A DNA stretch of 64,000 nucleotides from Apostichopus japonicus. Lineage: Eukaryota > Echinodermata > Holothuroidea > Aspidochirotida > Stichopodidae. Position numbers and translations under genes: made by a program. The stretch lies in NCBI RefSeq assembly GCF_037975245.1, contig NC_092571.1, forward strand, positions 3,427,001-3,491,000, given 5' to 3'. Position 1 is the first letter of the stretch. Each line of letters opens with the position of its first letter. The notes beneath the pieces are model-generated. The model saw only the letters and a program-made list of their open reading frames with translations, searched no databases and was not told where the DNA came from. Shown here piece by piece: positions 24,601 to 36,291 of this stretch.

Positions 24601-27028
24601 GGTTGGCCTATTGCAAAACAGATGCTGCTAACAGAGAGAAGACTTTACCACCGATTTCCACTACAACATCATGTCATCCAACATTATTTCATTTCACTTC
24701 TGTTACGTATAATTAATGTGTAAAAGTTAGTTGGCTTGACAATTCGATCCTAGCAGGAGCTTCTTCATAGGCTAAATGATGACAAGAGTCATTAAGCCTC
24801 TGAAGAAGATCCTGCTAGGATCGTAACGTCAGGCCAACTTACTTTTACACATTCTAATACACAGGCTCTCCAGTGGATAAGCAGTTTGCGAACAGTTTTA
24901 TTTTATTTTGACGTATAATTAATGTAAATAAACTCTTTCACTATTAATATGGGCATGAGTGAAGTTTATGGGAATAGTACTCCCAAATTTTCCAGCCGTG
25001 TGTAATCAAACCTAGAAATCTGTGAGACTAAAGTGAAATATTCAGAAATGCCTTTGTTAATCCAAGGTTAACCCAGCCAAGAAAAGACATCGCTTTCTGG
25101 GCCTAAAGTAAAATTGACCAAAATTCCTTCCCAATGAAATCATCTTTATTATTTCAAATTAATTAAGTGTTGAAGATGTACAGGGTTTGCTGTGATTTAT
25201 AAATAAATATTTCATTTCCACTGAAGAGTAACTTTTCACAATCCTTCATGTATAGTGAGCTTTTACCATGCATTTTAAAAGAACCGACAAAGACGATTGA
25301 GGAAACGAGTGGACTAAAGGGAGGACCTTCCAGGAAACTTTAACTTCACTAAAATATCTTTTTTCTTAGTTTGCATTTTTATGGTTACCACTGTTACAAA
25401 ACACTTTCATAGTAACATCTATTACATGATCACTGTTGAAGAAGAGCTCGTAAAGGAGTATTGATCGGAAAGCTCCCAAGAGTTTTCTGTTTGCTTGAGA
25501 GTTGTTTCCAACAACTCACAGTAATGTTGCTCGTCAGTTTATCATGTATACATGAGGACTAGCTTCTGGCGGGCAAAATGTACCGTCATCTTTGAATTGA
25601 TATTATTAAAGAAGTCCGGAGTCGAAAAGCGTGTTAGTTAGATTTCAGAATGCTTTTATTTGGAATACTTCATACATAAAATAAAAAATAATAAAAATGC
25701 TCAGAAGTAAACGTTGCATAAGATAGACTGTTGAAGCTTCAAACTATTCACATAATGCTAGAAGCAAGACTAATCCAAACACACTCCAATACTAACATAC
25801 TCAACTCATTGGCAGCACTGAGAAGATAACACTGAAACTATAAAATACTGAAATTCATTTATGGAGACAAGAAATAAGTGTTGTGATGTACGACCAACAC
25901 ATCCAAACTGCTTTGCATTTCTCTTTGGTTTAACTACTCTATAACTTTGGCAATTCTAACAAAAATTATGGCAGAGGAAAAAATTTATTCCATAAGGGGT
26001 CCAGTTAGGTGTCATGGAATCACCTCGTAAGAAATAACTCACAATGGATCACAAAATTGTTAACGAGCCCCTAAATGGCATGAGAGAATATAGAGAAAGC
26101 AGGGGAAAACAGAGGTCCGCTAGATTTGTTGGTCTTCGGTAACACCACCGAAAATTGCCCAACGTTTATAAAAGGGAAGTCAATTTCAGTATTCTATATT
26201 TCAGCACTGGAACAAGCTAAGAGGCCAGAAATCTGAACACAAAACTTTCTTTTTATTTTCTTTGCATTTTATCAATTTTTGAACTTGATTGTCTTGAGTT
26301 CACTGTTTAAAATCTCAGGACAGATGTAAACAACTAAAGAACCTGAACTGAAGAAAAGTCAGATTAATCTGAATATTGCCATTAGCAGAAGTAAGCTCAG
26401 CAAAAAAACATTTTTTTCTTCTGACTTTCTGATAATTAAGGGACTTTACTAGCACACAGACAATATATTTTCAGACTTCACAATGAGTATGAGTACACCA
26501 GTACGGAAGATCATTGGTTCAATACACCTCACAAGATAAAACAAAAATGAACGAAATTGTAATATAACTTGTCACGCCAGTGGGAAACCGTGTTGTAAAG
26601 GCCAGTCAAATCGGCATAAAATTGAAAGTTTCGAAATGGGGTGAGCCCCCCCCCACCTCAGGGGTAACAATAACCATCATTCATTATCTTGTGAGGTCTA
26701 TTGGATTGTTACAAACGGTTTTAAGACAAAAGCCACTTGTTTCATTGGTCACTACCGACATAAAAATGTCTTTATGCAGAATTATAAATATACTGCCGAA
26801 GCATCCATGAATTGTCTTGTAACAAAAACCGACAATAGGTGCAAGTGTTGGTGACATCACCAAAATGGTCATGCTAACTCATAAAAGAAAACTATTTCAA
26901 AAGTGACGATAACTTTGTAGAAGAGAGTGCTGGCTGATTTTCAAAAAGTGGACATTTACTTAAAACCATTTGCAACGATTATTTGCATAAATTTAAATAA
27001 ATAAACTGAAAGAAAGAGAGGAACCTAC
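21606..27028. other. large spacer between constant exon C7 and Z1
   Basis: 5.4 kb of probable intron. I found no further exon with phase-1 borders and coding character. It contains the hairpin at 24716-24857. Confidence 0.45.
24716..24857. repeat. short inverted-repeat element (hairpin)
   Basis: The arm ending TCCTAGCAGGAGCTTCTTC (about 24716-24772) is matched in inverted form by GAAGAAGATCCTGCTAGGA (about 24796-24857), with a ~20-base loop. Both outer ends carry GTGTAAAAG / CTTTTACAC. It looks like a short mobile hairpin; one arm contains a hammerhead-like order of motifs (see findings). Confidence 0.7.
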
Positions 27029-27163
27029 CAGTTGTGGCTGGTGATGTTGCAGGATGTCTGCCTTCACCAGCATGCCTGGACTGTGAATAACTTGTTGACG
27101 GTACATTAGCTCCTGGTACTGCGCGACCCTGACTGAATGTCGGGTCAATCCTGGAACTTGGAT
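27029..27163 (-). CDS. constant exon C7: Ser/Thr/Pro-rich linker
   Basis: Acceptor CCTTCTTTCAG, donor ACTG|GTAGGT; 135 bases, phase 1 at both ends, residues about 236-280 of the joined protein. The first codon (G from C6 + AT) is aspartate, then PSSRIDPTFSQGR and a Ser/Pro/Thr-rich stretch ending SPATTG. It looks disordered and has no recognisable domain. It is the last constant exon: no further shared exon lies before the Z array, and its phase-1 donor fits all eight Z acceptors. Confidence 0.7.
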
Positions 27164-28153
27164 CTGAAAGAAGGTTGTCCACAACAAGAAGAATTAAAGC
27201 TTTTAGTTATAACAACAACAACAATGAAAACTAATAACAACCAGAAAGCCAACAGGGTAAGTGATTTTCCTTCCCTTTTTTTTTTGGATGAAAAAATGTT
27301 AATACCAAACATTGGCACAAGATAATTGTGCTCAATAGGTGGATCCATAATACCAAGTTTGAAGCTTATCCTAATGTTCACATTTAGAGTTTTGTGCTAA
27401 CAAGAATTTTTAATTTCAGAAAACTATAGCATTCTTGAACTCAAGAAGGTGAAAGAAGTTTAATCCAAACTAGTACTTTTGGAGTTTCTGTATTGTGTCA
27501 AAGCAGCACGTACTCACAAACAACACGCTGTCACCATTCCATAGATTCCTATAGCATTTGTGCATAGATTCCAAGTTTAAAGTTTATCAAAGAGATTAAA
27601 TTCCTAAGAAAATTGTTACAAGATCTTCAGTTTCAGACTCTCAATTCCTATTTGACCTCCAGAGAAAACCATAGGGGTTTTTGAACTCAATAAAGGTGGG
27701 AAAATTGGAATTACTGAATTTACGAACCAACGCAGCACAAGAAAGACACATACACCATCACCATTGCATATATTCCTTTTGCCTCCATTAATAATAACAA
27801 TTAAGTATTAACAATAATTCCACTGGTCTGGGAAGGTTTCAAGTACCAATTTACTTGAATGAGTTTTACGATTCTAATGATCTTAAATGTAAAGCAGCAC
27901 CCAAAAAAAATCCTGTCATCTTTTGAGAATGAAATACTTCTCATAAATCAAAATTCTACACTGTCATGATCAATGCGGTAAGCCAAAGGTTGTCATGAAT
28001 TTTCAACTTTTCAGTGAGAGATAAGCTGGCAATTAACTTCACAATGCGACTTAGAGTAAAACAGTCAAAGAGGAACTTAAGTGAGCTTTGGTCCCATCAG
28101 CCATCGTTAACGCACAACTTACAAAGATTGTTAATGAGTTATAGATATAATAC
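27164..28153. other. intron between C6 and C7
   Basis: AT-rich; no further feature seen. Confidence 0.5.
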
Positions 28154-28369
28154 CTGGCAGTTGTTGCTGTTGCTGATGATGTGGTGGACGTTGCTGATGT
28201 TGTTGCTGATGATGTTGTGGTTGTTGGTGTTGCTGTTGTGGTTGTTGGTGTTGCTGTTGTGGTTGTTGGTGTTGCTGTTGTTCTGTTCGGGTCGTGTCAG
28301 GTGTTTGCATCCAGCCTTCATCGCTCATGTCTGGGTATGGGTATTCTTCTTCTTCTTGAGGCATATTTC
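28154..28369 (-). CDS. constant exon C6: acidic patch and Gln/His-rich repeat
   Basis: Acceptor TTTTTTGATAG, donor CTGCCAG|GTATT; 216 bases, phase 1 at both ends, residues about 164-235. It starts GNMPQEEEEYPYPDMSDEG and then has three copies of the heptapeptide QQHQQPQ, encoded by a 21-base repeat, followed by HHQQQHQQ and ending QQQQLP. Gln-rich tracts are common in transcription factors and may support activation or self-association; here that is inference. The opposite-strand valine/leucine-rich frame is a shadow of the repeat. Confidence 0.75.
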
Positions 28370-28727
28370 CTATCAAAAAAAAGTTAACAAAATTTCAATC
28401 ATTTTTTTCGTAATGAAAAGGAGGGGACAGAGAATGGTATGAAAATGCCAGAGGATACCTCCCTAGAGACTGCATATTTTACATAGTCTCTCATATGCTC
28501 ACAGGGATAATTTAGTAGCTCATGGAAAATTCAGATAAATGACCAAAACCTATTCACATAGGCAAATGAGCAGTTTCATTCACTCGACACAAGCAAGGAA
28601 TAATTCATTCAGTATCACATCTCAGAAACTCTACTGCAAACATGATCAAACTGCTAAACAAACAAATCGAAAACTGTCTCTGTCTTTGCACACACAAAGC
28701 CAGTGTTTCCAGTATTTTTAATTTTTT

Positions 28728-28815
28728 TACTTTTTAATTTTTTTTTAATTTTTTTTTTAATTTTTTAATTTTTTTTTTTTTTTTTTTTTAATTTTTACTT
28801 TTTAATTTTTTTTTA
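28728..28815. repeat. poly(T)/TTTTAA low-complexity tract
   Basis: Long T runs broken by AATTTTT words inside the C5-C6 intron. Confidence 0.9.
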
Positions 28816-28879
28816 AAAGTGATGAAAATTCATTTTCTAAACATTGGCACTGAATTATTCTCTCAAAATCTCCCCCCCC

Positions 28880-29490
28880 CCCTATTAAGACCACAATACC
28901 TTGCATATGGGATGGCCCCTGCATGCTAGTCAGTGCATTATCTATTGAAACTGTTGCTGTTTTGTTCCTCCCCTCCTCTTATCCCATTATTAAGACCACA
29001 ATACCTTGCATATGGTGGAATGGCCCCTGCATGCTAGTCGGTACATTTGCTATTGAGACCGTTGCTGTTTCGTCCCTTGTCCCCCCCCCCCCAAATCTCC
29101 CTATTAAGACCCCAATACCTTGCATATGGGATGGCCCCTGCATGCTAGTCAGTACATTAGCAATTGAGACTGTTGCTGTTTTGTCCCTTGTTCCTCCACT
29201 CCCCCTATCCACTCCCCTATCCCTACCCCCCTATTAAGACCACAATACCCTTGCATAAAGCCGGTACATTAACTATTGAGACTGTTGCTGTTTTGTCCCT
29301 TGTTCAACCACAATATGAGATGGCCCCTGCATGCTAGTCAGTACATTAGCTATTGAGACTGTAACTGTTTTGTTCCTCCCCTTCCTCCCCTCCCCCCTAT
29401 GCCCCTATTAAGACCACAATACCTTGCATATGGGATGGCCCCTGCATGCTCGTCGGTACATTAACTATTGAGACGGATGCTGTTTCCTCT
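28880..29490. repeat. degenerate tandem repeat, about 100-130 bp unit, 5-6 copies
   Basis: Each copy carries CTATTAAGACCACAATACC, GGATGGCCCCTGCATGCTAG and ATTGAGACTGTTGCTGTTT. Copies start near 28884, 28987, 29101, 29232, 29308 (partial) and 29405. The last copy abuts the C5 splice donor, so the unit probably derives from the 5' end of this intron. Confidence 0.85.
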
Positions 29491-29494
29491 TTAC

Positions 29495-29581
29495 CCATCT
29501 GGTCCATATCTTCTAAAGCCTCTTCCAGGATAGGAATAACAACAGACTCGGGCTCATTCTTAACAACAATGCTCTCATCCT
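29495..29581 (-). CDS. constant exon C5: acidic segment with SUMO-type motif
   Basis: Acceptor TTTCTCATTGCAG, donor CAGATGG|GTAAAG; 87 bases, phase 1 at both ends, residues about 135-163. It reads EDESIVVKNEPESVV and then a Glu/Asp-rich stretch. V-K-N-E (Lys about 142) fits the psi-K-x-E SUMO acceptor consensus with a following P-E, common in transcription factors. No fold is predicted by eye. Confidence 0.75.
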
Positions 29582-30211
29582 CTGCAATGAGAAAGAAATG
29601 GGTAATAAGCGGCATTCCACAGAGGATAGGCTTAAGTAACACGTAATGCACATTTACAGCAAGCTATCATTACAAATGTTATATAAACACTGCCTGCAAG
29701 TTGTCTACCAATCAGTTCATACTGACCAGTGCTATTCCACTGTGAAATGTCCATAAAAATGGCTTTAGGATGAACATCACACATGGTTTTGCAACATTTA
29801 TGAGACCTAACTAAATATTGTTTCCAAAAACGGAGAGGAAAATTAAGTCTCTGGACCAGATTGCAAATGCTGAATTTGAAGTCTATGAAAACTCACATTC
29901 ACATTTTAAACATTGCACGTGTATGCGATCAGACTGCTATAAGACACATATCAACTATGTATGTTAACTGATCCAACACATTTAGACAATCTTTAAGTTC
30001 TGATGTTAGCCTGTCTGTCATTGTCAGGCATGCAATTGGCTTCTAAAGTAATAAGCTAGACCACCCAGACAGTCAAACTGGAACCTGTCTGTTGAAGTAA
30101 GGGTCAAAATGAGATCCTTTTTACACATAAACTGAAAGTGGTGTTGAGCTGTAACCCTCAGTCAGTTAAAGATTTTTTAATGTAAATGAACTAATACCCC
30201 TCATTTTTTAC
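29582..30211. other. intron between C4 and C5
   Basis: No feature seen. Confidence 0.5.
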
Positions 30212-30349
30212 CTTGTTGTTCTTCCAGACTTGCATCTTCATCTTGGTGAGCTGGGGGCATCAACTGTGGAGGCAAGCTCTCATTGGGATCTTCATCAACC
30301 TGTTGCTCGTCGGGACTCTCAGAGGTGTAGCCAACTAGGTGTACGATAC
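30212..30349 (-). CDS. constant exon C4: last strand of nucleoplasmin-like domain and acidic tail
   Basis: Acceptor TTGCTTTCAAG, donor CAACAAG|GTAAAA; 138 bases, phase 1 at both ends, residues about 89-134. It begins GIVHLVGYTSESPDEQQ: the hydrophobic V-H-L-x-G-Y ending is the typical last beta strand of nucleoplasmin-like domains of the FKBP/HD2 type. It is followed by an Asp/Glu/Pro/Gln-rich tail, as in nucleoplasmins where an acidic tract follows the core and binds basic proteins such as histones. Confidence 0.8.
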
Positions 30350-30804
30350 CTTGAAAGCAAACACGAGCAGATACGGATCAGTCGGCATATAGTGAAAGAC
30401 GCAGGTTGAAGTATGCATAATAACATCTCTCCACAAGTAACAGAAAGGTGATCTATTTTGCTGATTTGATGCATTCAGTTTGACAACACACATATACGTC
30501 AGTTTACTTTATTAACGTTTTACAGTTCAAAATATATATGTAATATATCATCAACAACAGCATGCCTACAACTCTTTAATAGCACTGTCAGCACATGTAA
30601 TTAGACTTGGCCCACTTGCATAAATCTTGGTGTCAAAGATGCTTGTTTGGTACATTGATTGAGGCACCATTTGGTATGAAAAATTAGCATACTGGTCAGT
30701 CTAATTTCTCCATTACAACATATTATTACCCCATCAAAAATGTCCATGTTATATATTTTGTTCAAAGCTCCTTAAAGATCAGTGGGAGGACAAATGGAAA
30801 TCAC

Positions 30805-31222
30805 AAAAGGGGTAAAAGGGGTAGGGTCTGAAGCCAGAGTTCATAATCACAGTAGGGGTCAAAGGGGTAGGGTCTGAAGCCAGAGTTCATAATCACAGTA
30901 GGGGTCAAAGGGGTAGGTTCTGAAGCCAGAGTTCATAATCACAGTAGGGGTCAAAGGGGTAGGGTCTGAAGTCAGAGTTCATAATCACAGTAGGGGTAAA
31001 AGGGGTAGGGTCTGTAGCCATAGTTCATAATCACAGTAGGGGTAAAAAGGGTAGGGTCTGAAGCCATAGTTCATAATCACAGTAGGGGTAAAAGGGGTAG
31101 GGTCTGAAGCCATAGTTCATAATCACAGTAGGGGTAAATGGGATAGGGTCTGAAGCCATAGTTCATAATCACAGTAGGGGTAAAAGCGGGGAGGGTCTGA
31201 AGCCATAGTTCATAATCACAGA
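30805..31222. repeat. 46-bp tandem repeat, about 9 copies
   Basis: The unit contains GGTAGGGTCTGAAGCCA and GTTCATAATCACAGTAGGGG. It lies in the C3-C4 intron and ends about 25 bases past the C3 donor on the intron side. Copies are very similar, so it is young. Confidence 0.95.
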
Positions 31223-31245
31223 CATGATGAATTTCTTCTTCCTAC

Positions 31246-31398
31246 CTGTTCCCTCGACGCTAAAGGTGACTCGTTCCCTTGGCTGCAGAACAAGATCCAA
31301 GTTTTGTTGAGGTGTTGGACCTTTCTCCAGGGTGCAAAGAAGAAATTCACCTCTTGCAGTCTTCAACACTACATGAGATGACAACTCCAGAGTTCCAC
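31246..31398 (-). CDS. constant exon C3: core of nucleoplasmin-like domain
   Basis: Acceptor CTGTTTTTTTCTGCAG, donor GGAACAG|GTAGGA; 153 bases, phase 1 at both ends, residues about 38-88. It reads GGTLELSSHVVLKTARGEF, then LLCTLEKG, then QQNLDLVLQPRERVTFSVEG. The alternating hydrophobic strands, the E-F-L-L-C-T-L strand followed by a Gly turn, and Q-x-L-D-L before a V-T-F-x-V strand match the pattern of the nucleoplasmin-like domain found at the N terminus of insect nuclear FKBPs and in plant HD2 proteins. Such domains form tetramers or pentamers. Recognised by pattern, not by alignment. Confidence 0.8.
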
Positions 31399-31566
31399 CT
31401 GCAGAAAAAAACAGGGAACCAACTTCAGTATATTCATTCCAGGAATGGGTCAAACCTGAGGGTTGTACCAATCACTTTTAAGCATTCTCTTATAAAGCAA
31501 AATTTTCTGAAAAGCTGAAAGAAGCTGAAAGAATGATTTCCTAAACAACTTATATGCAACGTTTAC

Positions 31567-31665
31567 CTTGTGACTTCCTTGGGCGACATTCTAAAGAAGC
31601 CATAGAGAGACGTACTTCATCATCTACAAATTCGGTATATTCATACCCCGGCTGTAATGTCATTC
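31567..31665 (-). CDS. constant exon C2: N-terminal strands of nucleoplasmin-like domain
   Basis: Acceptor CCTTTGACACAG, donor TCACAAG|GTAAAC; 99 bases, phase 1 at both ends, residues about 5-37. Following L-W-G from C1 it reads MTLQPGYEYTEFVDDEVRLS and then MASLE. The L-W-G-x-x-L-x-P-G start and the V-R-L-S-M-A-S-L strand are the usual opening of FKBP/HD2-type nucleoplasmin-like domains. The internal ATG at the exon start could initiate a shorter protein if C1 were skipped. Confidence 0.8.
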
Positions 31666-34600
31666 CTGTGTCAAAGGAAACCACAAATAGGTCAAGGTTA
31701 GTCATGTTTAAGTTTCTTAATTATGTGATAAATGCAGTGTCTTTACTACAGCCCACCCGAACCTGCCTTGGTAGTTAAATTGTACACATTTGTACAATGG
31801 AGCAACTATGCATATGCAAAGTAGGCTGAGTATAATTGACACCATAGGACAGAGATTACAACAAGTACTGATATATATATATATATATATACCCACCCCC
31901 GGTTCAATAACAGATCACGCAATATGTACAGTATATCAGTGGACTACAGTGGTGTTCCGTCGAGGTTGACACGACCGTCCGGACGCGACGTTTTCAGACG
32001 TTTCCAGACACTTTAGGACACTTTAGGACGTTTTCTGACACCTCCGGACGGTCGGACGCTTTTGTACATTTTACTCCAACAATATTCACTTTTAATCCGG
32101 ACGGAACATGCGGTTTACTGCCTACTTTTTCACACCAGATTAAATCGATCTTCTCAGTTTGTTACAATGGAAGTTACAATGGTGATATGTCCGATTCTGT
32201 CCGATAATCCGGACGTTTTTAGCCCGACTCAAAGTAACAAAACAGTAAAGATTACAGAGGCAAGAACCCTTTCATTTCAGAAAAGCGTCATGTGTCCGAT
32301 AATCCGGACGCTTAAAGCTAAACTATGTTTCTATTCAAAAGCAATTTTAGAGGCAGTTCTATTATCAGCCCGCAAAACGTCTGAAACCGTGCGATAATCC
32401 GGACGGAATATACTTTCAGTACTGGGTAGTATTTCTGCTACAAACAAAGTCAAAGGTGATACAAGTTTGAACACAAAATAACTGCGAAGAAATATATTGA
32501 AGTAACGTCATGTTTTGACAAAAGCATGCAATGTACAACAACTATTTACTAACCTTTTGAAACAAAAATTGAAGCAGAATGAGTGGGAACAGTAACACGA
32601 AATAAGAGAAATGACGAAATATTGATGATAATGCCCATCGGTGTTGGGCGACAACCAACCATTCCCACTGTGTCTTATCCTGGTTCTGAGTTGCTTCCGT
32701 TCAACAAAAATATCGTTTTACCTAGGCTCAAAACGTCGGCCAAAACATTTTCAAAACAACGGTACACATGAAGTAATCCAATAAATCCCAGACTGAATAA
32801 CGAATATAAATACACTACAGCATCATTACTTTATTGTTTACCTCCTCCTGCCGACACAACCGAAATGTTTAATGTTTAATATGTAGCACGGAGATACGTA
32901 TTGAACCTTTTTTTAAATAATTTCAATGATGTAACATGTCACCCCGTAGCTCCTTCAAAGTTGCTAAGCTTTTTATTGATAACGCCGAACGTACCCCCAT
33001 TACCAGACACACAAGGCGCCACGAAATGTAACACTGTTTAAAAAGTCGGAAACATCTGAAAGTACAAGTAATATGCAAATATTACGAACGTTTTACCCCT
33101 ACGGTGTATTTTTTCTCACCGTTCAATCGTCCGGTTATTTTCCTTTTTTTTCTTCAATGGTTATCGAAGTATTTTTTTTTTTGACGATGAGGAAATGTTA
33201 TTCGCAAAATTTGAACATTTTGAGAAACAAACCCCAGGGCGTAAAATCTCGCGCACATACTTTTACTTCCAGGAATCCAGGGTAAAGCACGTTGCAGCAA
33301 AGGTTTAGCTCACACGCGCTAAGCAAGGTACCTGGGAGACTGCTTGGGCCACCCCTCCTCTCTTACGACACGGGTTAATATAGTGTTGCACATTTTCTTG
33401 GCAGTTTGCCAGGAATTTAACAACTCCTTGTTAGGTCAGAATAGAATGCAAATTAACAGGTGTCAGGCTTGTGAGCAGAAACCAGGACATGACCTAGATT
33501 TCCAGGGTAGTCAATACTTTGTGCGCGCACCTGCAGTTGGGATATTTAGTGATCACGTTTTTTGTACGCATGACATGGGAAAACGAAAACCTCAAATGAA
33601 ACTTACTGTTGGACTACGTGGATTTTACTGTTCTGTATTCGATTACAACTGGTTCTTACAATGTCAAGTTAAATGGAGCTGGTAAGCATCTTAGCGCCAT
33701 TTTAAATTGTGCTCGAACACTTTTGTCATGTCAGTCTGTGGATCCTAAATGTTTTTATTTGGCAAACGGACATTCAAGAAAAAAGATCATGCAATTGGAA
33801 ACTGTTTTCCTACATTCGAAGAAGTATAAGTTTTTTACGTAACACCTCTTTTTTTGTTCAAAGTTTTGTTTTAGCATAGGCCTACTCAAATCAACTGAGG
33901 GAGAACAGGATGTTCAATGAAGGTTTGAACAGTCGGAAAATGTCAATAATACAAATTTTCATATGAAAGGTCCGCCGTTTTGCGGCAAATTCTCTCCCTC
34001 TTTCTTACATGCACGGTTATAAAAAATATAAAAAAATAACACGCTATATTAGGGCCTTTGTTTTTTAAAATACACTTCCAAAAGAAAAGCATGCACAAAC
34101 ATGGGAAAAAGCAACCCACACCATTCTTCATTCATACTCGACCCTTGGCTACGCGCCTGTCGACGTAAGATATTATATTATCACGTTCGCACATGGATTA
34201 AACTAGTAGTCCGTACACAAAAAGAAATTGGGAGTTCCCCACCATTCCATGATATTGGAATACAGCAACCCCTTCAAGTTCAAAAGTTCACAATGAAAAG
34301 TTTTTTACTATCAACAAGTCACCACGTGTTTGGACCTTCAGACAATAAGAATGTAACATAGGGGCTACGTAAATACGGGATTATAAACTACATACATAAG
34401 AATAGTACAGATTTATTCATATCGTTAATCGGCTGTTGTTTACTCCAGAAAATAAACTTTCAATACGTACAATATCAATCTTTCGTACAAAAAATTTTAA
34501 AAATTAAAAAGTGGCGAAATATAACTATAAATGACATCGTGGAACCCCCCGCATTAATAAACGAATCCATTTCATTACAGCGTCAACTCTCAAGTACCGC

Positions 34601-36291
34601 AAGCAGTGTGTACCAGTACTCTACCCTAGCTATTATAATATACCGTCCCGTGCGAAGATGGATTTATACTGGATATGCTCCCTGCGGTTTTGGCTCAAAA
34701 TTTATTAAATCGTAATAATTATTATAACAAAATGAGGTGAAATGCATAAGGGTAAGATTTTGTACATGGGAACCTTCACAATCATCGTTTGAGGGAAAAA
34801 TAAATAACGAAAATTTCAGAATAACTTTGAAGTCCCGTAACATGCTGAGCCCAAGTAACGTTCGATATTTGGTGAAGCCTAGGTCACGTAGTGCACGTAG
34901 GCCTATATTGTCCCGCAGATATAGTGGCTGACGGTAAATCGGTAATAATAGAGTTTAATGTGCTAATTTAATGGTTCACATATGATGTTTTATTGTCGGA
35001 CACGTCTTATTTCTTTTCATTTTTCCCTTTCCATCTTTCTTTCTTCCTCCCTCTCCATGTTTGTGCTGTCAGTTGTTTTATTTTTTTTTCATCTCTGCTC
35101 CAAAATTTCCCGCGAGTGATTTTTTTTAATCTCTGCTCCAAAATTTCCCGCGAGTCACTAAAATTTCCCGGGAACTAGGTTCCCGTGTTACCTCTTTTTT
35201 TCCTGGCCTGAGTATTTTTCCTAGTAACCTTTAAAATCTCAATTTAGGCACAGAGCTTCGTCCGTCTCTCGTGTCAAAATGGACGAGACGGTACTGTACC
35301 ACTTCGCGGGGGAATCGAACTTTGAACTTAGCACTCTTTTAATAATATTTGTTAACAAAAAGTGTTGTATGTATTTACCGATATTAAATTGTCGTATGAC
35401 AGGAAAAAATGTTCCTTGGTAGCTGTAAGTCTCAAAATAGTAAATGATAGTGAGTAAATATTTCTGCACAGAGTTTTTTCAGTGAACTTGTAATCCTTAC
35501 AGGCTATTGTTATCACGCTGAGGAATGGTCGCGGCCGTGTGACCGCAAATGCTCTAGATAAACACTCCACTCTTTTGTTACTATTGGGCTAGTAAACTTT
35601 ACATCGGACGTTTTCGGACGCTTTTGGCTTTGAATACTGGGTATGACGGTTTTTTTCTAACCGGACGCTTGGACGGAACCAGACACTTTCAGACACTTTC
35701 AGACGTTTTCGGACGTTTTCGGACGTTTTGAAATCGGACGACTAGGTCAACCTCGACGGAACACCACTGTAGTCTTTTAACATTCTGCATTCAACAGTAA
35801 TACACACACAAACTGACGCAAATCCTGCACGTATGAGCCATCTCTTTCGGTGCTGACAAGCTCTCCACAATATACACCCATATCCATGAGATGTATGAAC
35901 AATCACTCTACAAATATGTAGACTAAATGTAGATCACTATAAAACTTGAAGCAAACTGACACCACACTAGAAAAGGAGGCCCAGGAAGATAACTTGAGAT
36001 GAGTACTTAGCTAGCTGGGCAGACTGTCTCGACACAACCATGAGTAGTTGACTTTGGATGGAAAACTTGCAAGGATCTTATTTAAACTGTAGACAATGAT
36101 GCCTATTAAATTTTCTTAGCACAGTCATGGTAGGTGGCTTTATCCTCAGATGACATCCAAAGACTCAAAAGTCCATACTTTTGACTCGGACTGTAATTCC
36201 TGCCTAACCACTTTAGTTACAATGACACAGCCACAGTATATATATAAGTCTTATTTTAGTGTAGAGCATACATGTGTAATTTTATACTCAC
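31666..36291. other. intron 1 (C1-C2), mostly mobile element
   Basis: 4.6-kb intron. It contains a short (TA)n run near 31871-31890 and then inverted-repeat element B (31947-35769), which makes up most of it. The remaining parts (31666-31946, 35770-36291) show nothing else. Confidence 0.65.
31947..35769. mobile_element. non-autonomous TIR element B (about 3.8 kb, TA target)
   Basis: The ends are inverted copies starting CAGTGGTGTTCCGTCG and continuing AGGTTGAC; left end at 31947, right end at 35769. Each is flanked by TA (31945-31946; 35770-35771). Subterminal regions carry many short repeats of the type GGACGTTTTC/GGACACTTT (31970-32060, 35600-35740), and GATAATCCGGACG recurs inside (about 32200-32400). 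No transposase frame is seen; the longest frame (33344-33685, plus) is 113 codons and unrecognised. Like element A it has CAGT termini and a TA target but unrelated internal sequence. Confidence 0.8.

Noticed and set aside
28014-28442. Plus-strand Leu/Val-rich frame resembling a membrane protein
   Set aside because: Antisense of the Gln-rich constant exon C6 (CAG/CAA repeat read backwards).
29495-31665. Constant exons as part of an FKBP-type prolyl isomerase gene
   Set aside because: The nucleoplasmin-like N terminus would fit, but no FKBP-domain exon is found downstream on this strand; the only compatible downstream coding exons are the Gln-rich, linker and zinc-finger exons.
33344-33685. 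113-codon frame inside element B as a transposase remnant
   Set aside because: No catalytic DDE/DDD pattern or DNA-binding motif visible.
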